A DNA stretch of 23,005 bases from FEN-1297 sp964498065 (GTDB lineage: Bacteria; Bacteroidota; Ignavibacteria; Ignavibacteriales; Ignavibacteriaceae): contig CAZCFZ010000059.1 in NCBI GenBank assembly GCA_964498065.1, positions 1-23,005 on the forward strand, read 5' to 3'. The notes beneath the pieces were generated by a model. That model saw only the letters and a program-made list of their open reading frames with translations. It was not told where the DNA came from and ran no database searches. This document shows positions 14,607 to 22,823 of this stretch, piece after piece. Position 1 is the stretch's first letter. Each line of letters opens with the position of its first letter. The translations under genes and the position numbers were made by a program.

Positions 14607-15851
14607 TTAAACCGGGAGAACCTGATTTTTAGCAATAACAACAATACCGCTGTCCGTAACCGTAAATTTTTTTTTATCGTTTTCAAGGTCAAAACCGATT
14701 TCATAACCTTCCGGGACAACTACATTTTTATCTATTATAGCCCTTCTTATTCTTGCGTGTCTTCCTATATTGCAGTTATTCATTATTATTGAATCGGTTA
14801 CATATGAAAAACTATTTACCTTTACATTTGGTCCTAAAAGAGAACGTTCTACAAGGCCTCCGGATACAATTGACCCGTCGCAGATTAGGGAATTTAAAGT
14901 CCGTCCCACTCTTTCTCCTTCATGGGAAACGGTTTTTGCCGGAGGAAGCTGAAGCTGGTGCGTTCTCATTGGCCAGCTTAAATCATAAAAGTTAAATTCC
15001 GGTGTAACTGAAATTAAATCCATGCTTGCTTCAAAATAGCTGTCGATTGTTCCGATGTCTTTCCAATAAGGTTTTACTTTTTTATTCTCATCATAAAATT
15101 TATAGGCTTGAATGCTCCTATTTGATTTTAGCATATAAGGAATTATGTCTTTGCCAAAATCATGACTTTTAATTTTACCGGCTTCCATTTCCTTAAAAAC
15201 TTCCCTAAGAGTAGAAGCATTAAAGACATAAATTCCCATATTTACAAAACTATAACCGGGCTTATCGGGAATTTCCGGAGGAGTGCCGGGTTTTTCAATA
15301 AAAGAATTCACCTGATATTTATCATTCACCCCTACAACACCAAAACGATGAGCTTCATCTTTTGGGGCTTCAATACACGCCATTGAGCAATCGACTTTCA
15401 TATCCACATGATACTGAAGCATTTTTAAATAATCCATTTTATAAATATGATCACCGCTAAGTATTAATACCCAGCTGACATTTTTTCCTTTTGAGAACAA
15501 GTTCATGTTTTGATATATCGCATTAGCCGTGCCAAGATACCAATCGTTATTCTGTTTCCTTTGAGGAGGAACGTTATAAATAAACTCGCCTAATTCGGGA
15601 TTAAAGATCGTCCAGGCTTCAAGTAAATGCTGGTTTAACGAGTCCGATTTATATTGAGTCAGAATATATATCTTTCTAAAACCCGAGTTCAGACAATTTG
15701 AAAGTGCGAAATCAATAATTCTGTATTTGCCGCCGAACGGAACTGCAGGCTTGCTTCTCAATGCTGTCAGCGGAAAAAGCCTTTCTCCCTGGCCGCCGGC
15801 TAAAAGCATTGTTATAGATTCCCTAAGAATTGAAGAACCTGGAAATATCAT
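14607..15851 (-). CDS. glgC: Glucose-1-phosphate adenylyltransferase (ADP-glucose pyrophosphorylase)
   Basis: It makes ADP-glucose from ATP and glucose-1-phosphate, the committed step of bacterial glycogen synthesis. The nucleotidyltransferase domain shows MLLAGGQGERLFPLT with the conserved KPAVPFGGKYRIIDF block, WYLGTANAIYQN, the catalytic-metal region SGDHIYKMDY, and FIEKPGTPPE, where the lysine binds glucose-1-phosphate. The C-terminal ~120 residues form a left-handed beta-helix (SFSYVTDSIIMNNCNIGRHA). I place the start at the ATG at 15851 (414 residues), because GGGAGGG ends 4 bases before it and the 12-base longer frame opens with a TTG that overlaps this ribosome binding site. No other glycogen gene is in the window. 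Confidence 0.97.
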   Translation of the reverse strand: MIFPGSSILRESITMLLAGGQGERLFPLTALRSKPAVPFGGKYRIIDFALSNCLNSGFRKIYILTQYKSDSLNQHLLEAWTIFNPELGEFIYNVPPQRKQNNDWYLGTANAIYQNMNLFSKGKNVSWVLILSGDHIYKMDYLKMLQYHVDMKVDCSMACIEAPKDEAHRFGVVGVNDKYQVNSFIEKPGTPPEIPDKPGYSFVNMGIYVFNASTLREVFKEMEAGKIKSHDFGKDIIPYMLKSNRSIQAYKFYDENKKVKPYWKDIGTIDSYFEASMDLISVTPEFNFYDLSWPMRTHQLQLPPAKTVSHEGERVGRTLNSLICDGSIVSGGLVERSLLGPNVKVNSFSYVTDSIIMNNCNIGRHARIRRAIIDKNVVVPEGYEIGFDLENDKKKFTVTDSGIVVIAKNQVLPV

Positions 15852-15854
15852 AAT

Positions 15855-15861
15855 CCCTCCC
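15855..15861 (-). promoter_or_regulatory. Strong ribosome binding site that sets the glgC start
   Basis: On the minus strand GGGAGGG precedes GATTATG-like sequence, ending a few bases before the ATG at 15851. It is the strongest purine-rich Shine-Dalgarno I noticed in the window, where most starts have weak or no site, and it argues against initiation at the TTG overlapping it. Confidence 0.7.
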
Positions 15862-15873
15862 AAAAAATTGTTT

Positions 15874-15904
15874 CCAATATATATAAATATGATTTGTTTG
15901 GCAA
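15874..15904 (-). promoter_or_regulatory. Possible promoter of glgC
   Basis: The minus strand reads TATATTGG at 15881-15874, one mismatch from TAnnTTTG, with TTG at 15904-15902 exactly 20 bases upstream. This is the same spacing as in the ICDH-family promoter candidate. Weak on its own. Confidence 0.3.
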
Positions 15905-15990
15905 TTGAAGAAATTGTTAATTTTACAAATCAATTTTATGTATATAAAAATTATTATGTCGATTTGAGCAAAACCTTGAATGTCGCATTT

Positions 15991-16004
15991 TCCGCCTTGG
16001 CGGA
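15991..16004. repeat. TCCGCC-TT-GGCGGA hairpin
   Basis: A perfect 6-base GC-rich stem with a 2-base loop in otherwise AT-rich DNA. It is probably a dispersed REP-like element; only one copy is in this window. Confidence 0.45.
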
Positions 16005-16050
16005 TCAGCCTATTGCTGAAAAAACCTTTAAGACTCCATAATTTAAGCAT

Positions 16051-16080
16051 CTTTCCTCCAAAGGAGTCACTTTGTGAAAG
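16051..16080. repeat. Double-hairpin repeat, copy 1
   Basis: Two adjacent mini-hairpins, CTCC-AAA-GGAG and CAC-TTT-GTG, are enclosed by an outer CTTTC/GAAAG pair. It is near-identical to the copy at 21165-21192 after tRNA-Leu; the middle pair of the second stem is A-T here and C-G there. Confidence 0.6.
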
Positions 16081-16148
16081 GTCTAAAAAAGTAACCTTAA
16101 AGTATAATGCGTAATGTGTGTTATTATAATAAGTCTATTATTTATTTT

Positions 16149-16193
16149 CAAGTTTGAGTAATTATAAATTAGCATAATATAAAATCAAACTTG
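16149..16193. repeat. 9-base inverted repeat upstream of the peptidase gene
   Basis: CAAGTTTGA (16149-16157) and TCAAACTTG (16185-16193) are perfect inverted copies 27 bases apart, and the second ends 32 bases before the ATG at 16226. The position suits an operator or an RNA hairpin in the leader. No regulator is identified. Confidence 0.35.
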
Positions 16194-16225
16194 TTGATAA
16201 TAATCAATAAATTAACTTAGGCCTT

Positions 16226-17935
16226 ATGAGTAAAAGTTCGGGAATATTTTTAACGATGTTTATTGCTGCTTTATTATTCTTCGGCTTTAAAATGTGGAAT
16301 GTTAATAAAGTCCGAAATCATTCCATCTCATCGGTAAATAACTTAGCAGGCAAAAACAATTATTATTTATTCGATCATGATTCCAGCGGATATATTTCTT
16401 CAAACCAATATAAAATAAATATTCTGCATTACTATCTTAATTTTGATTTGCATCCGTCTAAAAAAATACTCATTGGTGATGTTTTAATAACAGGGCTTGT
16501 TCTTGATAAAAATCTTAAACAGATTGATCTTAATTTTTATGATAATTTAAATATCACCGGATTGGAATTAAACGGCAAACCGGCCGGGTATATTGAAAAA
16601 AGAACAAGACTTACTATTCCGCTAAAAAATACGGTGGCGGATACTTTTAAAATTAAAATTGACTATGAAGGCACGCCGAAACGAATCGGATTTTCGTCTT
16701 TTGCATTCGGGCAAATAAACGGAAATTCATGTGTATATAATTTAAGCGAACCGGAATATGCTTCTACCTGGTTTCCATGCAACGATATTCCCTCCGATAA
16801 GGCTTTGCTTGACATGAAGATTACAAATGACTCTTCAAATATTTCGGCATCGAATGGTAAGTTAATTAGCGTAACAACAAAAGGTTCGAGAAGAACATAT
16901 TACTGGAAAACAATTTATCCAATCTCCACATATTTAATCTGTTTATACTCTTCCAACTATGTTAATTTTTCCGATAAATATATTTCGCAGGATAAATCCG
17001 ATACAATGGCAATAGAGTATTATGTTTTCCCGAAGCAGTTAAAAGATGCGCGTATTGACTTTCAGGAAATTCCGCAGATGATAGACTTTTTTGCGAAGAC
17101 TTTCGGAGAGTATCCTTTTATAAAAGAAAAATACGGAATGGCGGAATTCCTTTGGAATTTAGGTGCAATGGAAACTCAAACATTAACAGGAGTCGGATTT
17201 AATTTTATTACCGGCAAGCAGTTTTTCAGTAGTGTGTTCGCACATGAACTGGCGCATCATTGGTTCGGAGATGCAGTTGGTCCCGAAACCTGGAAAGACA
17301 TTTGGCTGAACGAGGGATTTGCTACGTATTGCGAAGCTTTATATTCGGAACACAAAGGCGGACCAGGTGCTCTTCAATCCAGTATGATGAGTAAGTTTCA
17401 GGATGATTTTGCAGGTACTGTTTACAATCCGGCAGATTTATTCAATACTACTGTTTATAATAAAGGGGCCTGGGTGCTTCATATGCTGAGGCATCAAGTC
17501 GGGGATTCGACTTTTTTCAAAATATTAAGAAGTTATTTTTCGGAATATAAATATAAAAGCGCCTCAACTGAAGATTTTAAAAAAGTATGTGAAAAAATAT
17601 CCGGAGAAAATCTTGATAAATTTTTCGAAGAATGGGTATTTAAAGGTACAGGCATTATTAAATTAAATTATAACTGGAAAGCTGAAAGAAATAAAGATTC
17701 ATATTTAATAAGTGTTAACGTGCAGCAGACTCAGAAGGAATATAATGTATATTATTTCCCGCTGGATGTAAAAATACAATTTGCGGATCAAAGTACTGTT
17801 ATTAAAACTTTTCGGATTGACGAGCGTCAAAAGACTTTAACATTCAAAGTTGAGAAAAAACCTGTTGAGGTTAGTCTGGATCCGGACAACTGGCTGCTGG
17901 CGGAAACACAAAAAGTTCGGCAAAGTAGTGAATAA
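16226..17935 (+). CDS. M1-family zinc metallopeptidase, membrane-anchored
   Basis: The 569-residue protein opens with a hydrophobic stretch (FLTMFIAALLFFGFKMW, about 7-23) serving as a signal anchor, so the catalytic part should face the periplasm. The zinc site is HELAHH with H340 and H344 and the third ligand E363 in NEGFATY, exactly the HEXXH-x18-E spacing of M1 peptidases; E341 is the catalytic base. The exopeptidase motif usually written GxMEN reads GAMETQT (313-319), so the last residue of the pentamer is Thr317. The chain stops shortly after the thermolysin-like domain and lacks the long C-terminal helical domain of PepN. It likely trims peptides outside the cytoplasm; aminopeptidase activity is inferred from the family. 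It is the first gene of an envelope cluster, 61 bases before the LpxH-like gene. Confidence 0.93.
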   Translation: MSKSSGIFLTMFIAALLFFGFKMWNVNKVRNHSISSVNNLAGKNNYYLFDHDSSGYISSNQYKINILHYYLNFDLHPSKKILIGDVLITGLVLDKNLKQIDLNFYDNLNITGLELNGKPAGYIEKRTRLTIPLKNTVADTFKIKIDYEGTPKRIGFSSFAFGQINGNSCVYNLSEPEYASTWFPCNDIPSDKALLDMKITNDSSNISASNGKLISVTTKGSRRTYYWKTIYPISTYLICLYSSNYVNFSDKYISQDKSDTMAIEYYVFPKQLKDARIDFQEIPQMIDFFAKTFGEYPFIKEKYGMAEFLWNLGAMETQTLTGVGFNFITGKQFFSSVFAHELAHHWFGDAVGPETWKDIWLNEGFATYCEALYSEHKGGPGALQSSMMSKFQDDFAGTVYNPADLFNTTVYNKGAWVLHMLRHQVGDSTFFKILRSYFSEYKYKSASTEDFKKVCEKISGENLDKFFEEWVFKGTGIIKLNYNWKAERNKDSYLISVNVQQTQKEYNVYYFPLDVKIQFADQSTVIKTFRIDERQKTLTFKVEKKPVEVSLDPDNWLLAETQKVRQSSE

Positions 17936-17996
17936 TTATGTATGTTTATTTTGTAAAAACCAATCATTAATTTTTTAATAAATAAAATTGTAATTA

Positions 17997-18722
17997 GTGA
18001 ACGACGCTTATCTATTTATTTCCGACATTCATCTAGGACTTCAGTCTGACGAGCTTGAAAAGAAAAAAGAAAGATTGCTCGTTAATTTTTTGAATTATGC
18101 CCAGGATATCGGCAAAGAACTTTTTATTGTAGGCGATCTTTATGATTATTGGTTTGAGTATAAAAAGGTCTATCAAAAAGGCTACTTTAGAACGTTAACT
18201 GCACTACAGGATTTGACTGAAAAAGGCATAAAATTGCACTATTTTATAGGCAACCATGATTTTATGCACCGTGATTTTTTTAAAAATGAAATTGGCGCGA
18301 TAATGTATGAAGATCCGGTTGAAACAATTTTAAACGGCAGGAAATTTTTTATAGGCCACGGGGACGGAATGGTTAAAAATGATTTGGGCTATAACATACT
18401 GAAAAAAATTCTTAGGAATAAGGCCCTTCAGAAAATGTATTCCTGGGTTCATCCTGATCTTGGAATTTCAATTGCAAGCGGTACTAGTAAGTCGAGCAGG
18501 GATTATACTTCAAAAAAAGATTACGGGGAGGAAGACGGATTATTTGAAGCCGCAAAAATTAAAATAGATAAAGGTTATGATTATGTACTGTTCGGTCATC
18601 TTCATAAAAGATGCTGCTTGAATTATAAAAACGGGGTATATATAAATTTAGGCTCTTGGCTTGATACGCCGTGCTATGGTATTTTTAAAGATGATAAGTT
18701 CAAAATAGTGGATTGGAATTAG
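17997..18722 (+). CDS. lpxH: UDP-2,3-diacylglucosamine pyrophosphohydrolase-like (LpxH)
   Basis: This 241-residue calcineurin-like metallophosphoesterase cleaves UDP-2,3-diacylglucosamine to lipid X in lipid A synthesis, judging by its LpxH-type motifs. The five family blocks are all present: ISDIHLG (D10, H12), VGDLYDYW (D47), GNHD (86-88 contains N-H-D), HGDG (H121) and GHLH (H201, H203). The insert between GNHD and GHLH has the length of LpxH rather than of generic phosphodiesterases. The frame opens with GTG (GTG AAC GAC), without a clear Shine-Dalgarno. The stop TAG is followed by one base and then the ATG of the penicillin-binding protein, so the two are co-transcribed and probably coupled. 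Bacteroidetes-group LpxH enzymes are of this size. Confidence 0.88.
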   Translation: MNDAYLFISDIHLGLQSDELEKKKERLLVNFLNYAQDIGKELFIVGDLYDYWFEYKKVYQKGYFRTLTALQDLTEKGIKLHYFIGNHDFMHRDFFKNEIGAIMYEDPVETILNGRKFFIGHGDGMVKNDLGYNILKKILRNKALQKMYSWVHPDLGISIASGTSKSSRDYTSKKDYGEEDGLFEAAKIKIDKGYDYVLFGHLHKRCCLNYKNGVYINLGSWLDTPCYGIFKDDKFKIVDWN

Positions 18723-18723
18723 A

Positions 18724-21003
18724 ATGACTCGAAAGAAAAAATCAGTTTTTGAATTTTCAAAGTATTTTCATGATTATGCGTACCGTAACAAAAAGAATAA
18801 AAATGGAAAATTAAGTTTAAAAACAAAATTAATTATAAGCGGAATCGTTCTGGTTCTGTTTGCCGTATTTAGTATTTACATTATAAGCGGACTCCCTTCG
18901 CTCGAACAATTGGAAAATCCAAAGCCTCAGCTGGCAAGTAAAGTGTATTCGATTGACGGAGAATTAATAGGAACAATCTCAATTCAAAACAGAATTGAAA
19001 CCAGCATTGATAGCCTGCCTGCTTATCTGCCGCAAGCGCTTATATCTACCGAGGACAGGAAATTTTATACTCACTGGGGAGTTGATCTCGACCGTTTTGT
19101 TAAAGCCATGATAAAGAATATTTTTCTCGGTGCGCATCAAGGTGCAAGTACCATAACGCAGCAGCTGGCAAAAAACCTTTATCATTTGAAATCGAGGCAT
19201 GAAAATATTTTCCAGACCGGTATCAGAAAAATAAGAGAATGGATAACTGCCGTACAGATTGAAAAAACTTATACAAAAAAAGAAATTCTTCAGATGTATT
19301 TGAATGTATCTTACTTCGGAAGAAGCGCTTACGGGGTGGAATCTGCTGCAAGAGTTTATTTCAATAAAAAAGGGAAGGATCTTACGCTGCCTGAGTGTGC
19401 ATTGTTCGTAGCTTTACTTAGATCGCCGTCTTATTACGATCCCATACGGCACCCTAAGCATGCAATGGAAAGACGAAATCTTGTACTGCACAATATGGTA
19501 ACGAACCATATGCTGTCTGAGGCTGAGTATGAAAAACTTAAAAAGGAACCGATTGACCTTGCGAAGGAAAAAACCATAGGCAATTCTTCTATTGCACCGT
19601 ATTTTATGGAATACATTCGCCAGCAGATGGTTGCTTTGTCCGAAAAATACGGCTACGATTTGTATCGCGACGGTTTAAATATTTATACTACACTTAATCT
19701 GAAAATGCAGAAGATAGCCAACAAGGCGGCTTCCGATCATTTGAAAAAATTTCAGCCCATGTTTGATAGGTTATGGAATTGGAAGAAACACAGAGATATT
19801 CTTGTAAGTGCGGTAGACAGGGCAATCTGGGACAGCCCGGTTTATAATGCCGTAAAGACTAAAGAAGCAAGAGCCAAAATATTTAACTACTTGAAGTATG
19901 ATCCTAAATTTATTGACTCCGTAAAAAAAGCTGAGACTACAATTCAAACCGGTTTTGTAGTTATTGATCCGTCAAACGGACAGATAAGGGCGATGGTCGG
20001 CGGTGCAAACCAGGAATTCGGCAGAGGCTTAAACCATGCTGTTGCAATACGCAGACAGGCAGGTTCTGCATTTAAACCTTTTGCTTATTCTGTTGCAATT
20101 GATAACGGTTATTTCCCGGCTTACACTTTATTGGATCAAAAGTTTAATTACAACGGATGGTCGCCAGACAATTTTGAAAATGATTACGACGGTTATATGA
20201 CGTTAAGAAATGCGCTTGCATATTCAATAAATGTTGTCGCCGGAAGATTGACAATAAGCAACATGGCTCCGCCGAGCCAGGTTGTTAAATATGCCCACCG
20301 CATGGGAATTAAGTCTCCGTTGGATGCAGTTCCGTCAATTGCACTCGGAACATCGGGAGTTTCTCCCCTGGAAATGACTTCCGCTTATTGTACATTTGCG
20401 GATACGGGAATTCATGTTGATCCGGTTTCAATATTAAAGATTGAAGACCGCAACGGAATTTTAATAGCCAAATTTGTTCCGAATTATACTGAAGCAATTT
20501 CTCCTCAGACCGCTTCGATTATGACGAGTATGCTGGAGGATGTAATTAATTACGGAACCGGCGCAGGTGTCAGAAGATATTTCCAGTATCCTTGTGCAGG
20601 TAAAACAGGGACAACACAGGGTTATTCCGATGCGTGGTTTGTAGGCTACACGCCCGAGCTTGCTGCCGGATGCTGGGTAGGTTTTGACGATCATAGAGTT
20701 AAGTTTACCAGTTCTTACGGACAGGGTGCGATAGCAGCGCTTCCTATTTGGGCTATGTTCATGGAAAATGCTTATAAAGAATTGAACATACCTGTTAAAT
20801 ATTTCCATCTTGCTTCCGGTGTTGATACGGTTTCATTCTGCAAAACGACAATGGACCTTGGAGATACAAGACTGGCAACACAATATTGTCCTACCGTAGT
20901 GCGCGATATAATAAATATGAAGAACCTTCCGCCTAAATGTGAAATTCATACAGGTGATAAAAAAATTAGAAAGGAAGGAGTACCCGGTAATTCCGGCTGG
21001 TAA
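18724..21003 (+). CDS. mrcA: Class A penicillin-binding protein (PBP1A type)
   Basis: The 759-residue bifunctional enzyme polymerises glycan strands and crosslinks peptidoglycan. After a basic cytoplasmic head comes one membrane segment (LIISGIVLVLFAVFSIYIIS, about 36-55). The glycosyltransferase-51 domain shows ALISTEDRKFYTHWGVD with catalytic E110, and GASTITQQLAKNLY. The transpeptidase has the nucleophile S448 in AGSAFKPF (SxxK, K451), the second motif S501-I-N503 in AYSINVVAG and K627-T-G-T in GKTGTTQGYSDAWFVGYTP. The tail beyond 700 is a short cysteine-containing extension (C in SFCKTTM, QYCPT and PKCEI). It starts one base after lpxH, tying lipid A and wall synthesis in one transcript. 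66 bases separate it from tRNA-Leu, with no terminator that I can recognise. Confidence 0.97.
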   Translation: MTRKKKSVFEFSKYFHDYAYRNKKNKNGKLSLKTKLIISGIVLVLFAVFSIYIISGLPSLEQLENPKPQLASKVYSIDGELIGTISIQNRIETSIDSLPAYLPQALISTEDRKFYTHWGVDLDRFVKAMIKNIFLGAHQGASTITQQLAKNLYHLKSRHENIFQTGIRKIREWITAVQIEKTYTKKEILQMYLNVSYFGRSAYGVESAARVYFNKKGKDLTLPECALFVALLRSPSYYDPIRHPKHAMERRNLVLHNMVTNHMLSEAEYEKLKKEPIDLAKEKTIGNSSIAPYFMEYIRQQMVALSEKYGYDLYRDGLNIYTTLNLKMQKIANKAASDHLKKFQPMFDRLWNWKKHRDILVSAVDRAIWDSPVYNAVKTKEARAKIFNYLKYDPKFIDSVKKAETTIQTGFVVIDPSNGQIRAMVGGANQEFGRGLNHAVAIRRQAGSAFKPFAYSVAIDNGYFPAYTLLDQKFNYNGWSPDNFENDYDGYMTLRNALAYSINVVAGRLTISNMAPPSQVVKYAHRMGIKSPLDAVPSIALGTSGVSPLEMTSAYCTFADTGIHVDPVSILKIEDRNGILIAKFVPNYTEAISPQTASIMTSMLEDVINYGTGAGVRRYFQYPCAGKTGTTQGYSDAWFVGYTPELAAGCWVGFDDHRVKFTSSYGQGAIAALPIWAMFMENAYKELNIPVKYFHLASGVDTVSFCKTTMDLGDTRLATQYCPTVVRDIINMKNLPPKCEIHTGDKKIRKEGVPGNSGW

Positions 21004-21069
21004 AATTTATTAAAAAGATTTAACTTTGTGCTGAAGTTTTTTTAGTGTTCATTAAAATATTTTGTTATT

Positions 21070-21153
21070 GCCCGGATGGTGGAATTGGTAGACACGCTAG
21101 GTTCAGGGTCTAGTCCGCGTAAGCGGGTAGGGGTTCGAGTCCCCTTTCGGGCA
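21070..21153 (+). tRNA. tRNA-Leu, anticodon CAG
   Basis: The gene folds as a class II tRNA. The acceptor stem GCCCGGA (21070-21076) pairs with TTCGGGC with one G-T pair. The D-arm region is TGGTGGAATTGGTAGACACG. The anticodon stem CTAGG/TCTAG closes the loop TTCAGGG with anticodon CAG. A long variable arm CCGC-GTAA-GCGG follows, then the T-arm AGGGG-TTCGAGT-CCCCT. The discriminator is A at 21153 and CCA is not encoded. The long variable arm and anticodon identify leucine. Its 3' half is imperfectly duplicated 53 bases downstream. Confidence 0.97.
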
Positions 21154-21164
21154 CAGAATGCAGG

Positions 21165-21192
21165 TTCCTCCGAAGGAGTCCCTTTGGGAGAG
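21165..21192. repeat. Double-hairpin repeat, copy 2
   Basis: CTCC-GAA-GGAG and CCC-TTT-GGG lie side by side 14-38 bases after the tRNA-Leu end. Apart from a few substitutions it matches the copy at 16051-16080, including the shared linker TC and TTCCTCC on the left. The second stem differs by a compensated pair (C-G instead of A-T). Confidence 0.6.
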
Positions 21193-21208
21193 TCCTGTTC
21201 CGGGCACA
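21190..21208 (+). repeat. Imperfect duplicate of the tRNA-Leu 3' end
   Basis: GAGTCCTGTTCCGGGCACA matches 21137-21155 (GAGTCCCCTTTCGGGCACA, the T-arm and acceptor 3' strand of tRNA-Leu plus the following bases) at 16 of 19 positions without gaps. The two copies are 53 bases apart and flank the double hairpin. This resembles an attachment-site duplication, but the GAGTCC part may also belong to the hairpin repeat. Confidence 0.5.
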
Positions 21209-21314
21209 AGAAATATTCCTTCCTAAAAAATGCGAAAAAAAATAGGATTTTTATTATACAGATCATTTTATCTGCACTGAAAACGTATAAGTTGTTATTA
21301 AATATTTTTAACAA

Positions 21315-22028
21315 ATGGATTCAATTAAAAAAGCTATAAAAGTTTTAGAAAAAGACAGAATAAATAATATTGGAATTATTAATTTTATTGAGAATAATTC
21401 AATATTAAATATTTATATTAAAGGTAAATCGGTTCTTGTAAGGGGAATAAGCGACAATAAATGGATTTATATAAGCTGTAAAGATAAAGATGAGTTAAAT
21501 GTCCTTAAGGATGATCTTAAAAACGATGATAGATATTTTGCGGCAATTGATGAATGGATGATGCCTATTCTTACCGAAGAAAAGGAAATTATATGGGATT
21601 TGAAAACACTTCAATTTTATTTACCTGATGATATTGAAATATTACCTAATAAATATAAAAACGTGAAATTAACAAAAGAAGATGCCCCGGTTGTATTTAA
21701 TAATTCTACTTACCAAGAATATATTTCCGAGGAATATGTAAAAGAACAAATACAGAAAGGCATAAGCGCCGGAATATATGAGGATAATAAATTAGTCTCC
21801 TGGGCAATAACTCAGGATGACGGGGCAATAGGATTTCTGCATACACTTAAAGATTATAGAAAAAAAGGATACGCAAAAAGCGTAACGATATCTATAATAG
21901 AAAAATTAAGAAATACCGGAAAACTTCCTTTTGCATATGTAGAGGAGACTAATAAAGAATCTATCAATATACTTTTAAAACTAGGATTCAAACAAAATAA
22001 AAGCGTTCATTGGTTTCAAGTAAAGTAA
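21315..22028 (+). CDS. GNAT acetyltransferase, FR47-like
   Basis: The 237-residue protein has a C-terminal GNAT fold: the acetyl-CoA segment GAIGFLHTLKDYRKKGYAKS (170-189) with the RxxGxA pattern R182-K-K-G-Y-A, then FAYVEETNKESINILLKLGF (206-225), in which the N-x-x-S/A-x-x-L-Y/L-x-x-x-G-F pattern is the usual GNAT motif B. The N-terminal ~120 residues have no obvious domain, a layout found in FR47 and glycine N-acyltransferase-like members. The substrate, small molecule or amino group, cannot be predicted. It stands alone, 160 bases after tRNA-Leu, and is very AT-rich. It is followed by a region of broken genes, so it may be part of an acquired and partly decayed segment. Confidence 0.85.
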   Translation: MDSIKKAIKVLEKDRINNIGIINFIENNSILNIYIKGKSVLVRGISDNKWIYISCKDKDELNVLKDDLKNDDRYFAAIDEWMMPILTEEKEIIWDLKTLQFYLPDDIEILPNKYKNVKLTKEDAPVVFNNSTYQEYISEEYVKEQIQKGISAGIYEDNKLVSWAITQDDGAIGFLHTLKDYRKKGYAKSVTISIIEKLRNTGKLPFAYVEETNKESINILLKLGFKQNKSVHWFQVK

Positions 22029-22611
22029 ATTTATTATTCGGTAATAATAAAATATAAATTCATTAACCTGGTAAACATTACAGCCACAGCAATACTTCTC
22101 TCATATCCTTTCCAAAATATTTAAATCGTCCCAGTTTTTAATTTTCCCAAAATTATAGTTTATTGGACAAATCATTTTTTAATACTAACTTTATGTACAA
22201 CAAATTTGGAATATTAAAAAGGGACACTCTTTCATAAACCACTGGCAATTTTATCAAATATTCCAATTGCAATAATTATTACTTGATGCTGGTCTATAAG
22301 TAAAAACTATTATTCAATAGACATATCTGATATTCTAGTATGCGGTTTAACCGCAAGTCCCTTAATATTAAAAATGGAAATTAATTTTAGCTTTAATTTT
22401 CTTCGGATATTAATTGAATTATTTTCTTACTGGAAATGAAATTTTACAGTTTCCTCTGCTTCAATATCTTGCGGTTATGATATTTTTATTTACATACATA
22501 GTGATTATTTACTTTTTACTTGAATTAAGCAAAGTAAAAGATTATCCCATGTTAATAAATAATGAAATTTATGAGGCTTCTATAATATAAGATTAAAAGA
22601 TGGATTAAATA
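22029..22611. other. 583-bp stretch without an intact gene, possible gene remnants
   Basis: No complete gene is supported. On the plus strand a TTG-initiated 58-codon frame (22414-22590) encodes one hydrophobic segment (LLQYLAVMIFLFTYIVIIYF) and could be a small membrane protein or a remnant. On the minus strand two overlapping frames (about 22034-22175) read KIKNWDDLNILER then, after a one-base shift, YERSIAVAVMFTRLMNLY, which looks protein-like but is broken. I recognise no family for either. Confidence 0.4.
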
Positions 22612-22816
22612 ATGATTAGTATTCAGGAAAAAGAAGACACCTGTCCGATAATTCCGTATTGTAGAAAAGAGTTAAAAGATATTTGGTGTCGACTTCCGGA
22701 AAGTTTTTTAGGATAACGATCTATATATTTTTGCACCGAATACCGAAAAGTACTGGGAATATCTCACCGCAAAGGTTTTTGGATGGGTTGACAATATAAA
22801 TTGTATCTATTCATAA
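22612..22816 (+). pseudogene. Frameshifted short gene remnant, unknown family
   Basis: The frame from ATG 22612 reads to KDIWCRLPESFLG and stops at TAA 22714-22716. The +1 frame continues at once from 22712 as DNDLYIFAPNTEKYWEYLTA and ends at TAA 22814-22816. Joined, they make about 68 residues of normal-looking composition, consistent with loss of one base in the GGAT at about 22711. I do not recognise the family. A chance pair of small frames is possible. Confidence 0.45.
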
Positions 22817-22823
22817 GAAAGTC

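Larger units (their letters stand above)
15852..16225. other. 374-bp divergent intergenic region with hairpin repeats
   Basis: The spacer separates leftward glgC from the rightward metallopeptidase gene. It holds a candidate glgC promoter (15874-15904), a TCCGCC/GGCGGA hairpin (15991-16004), one copy of the double-hairpin repeat (16051-16080) and a 9-base inverted repeat (16149-16193) close to the peptidase start. The open frames across it are low-complexity and I consider them chance. Confidence 0.6.

Noticed and set aside
15823..16050. Open frames on both strands across the glgC upstream region
   Set aside because: Low-complexity, overlapping the glgC start and hairpin repeats; no family resemblance and no plausible start signals.
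21042..21314. Minus-strand open frame containing ARKGTRTPTRLRGLDPEPSV
   Set aside because: It is the antisense translation of tRNA-Leu, a recurrent false protein in databases.
21076..21339. Plus-strand open frame starting MVELVDTLGSGSSPRKRVGV
   Set aside because: It is the translation of tRNA-Leu itself plus the following repeat, a well-known artefact.
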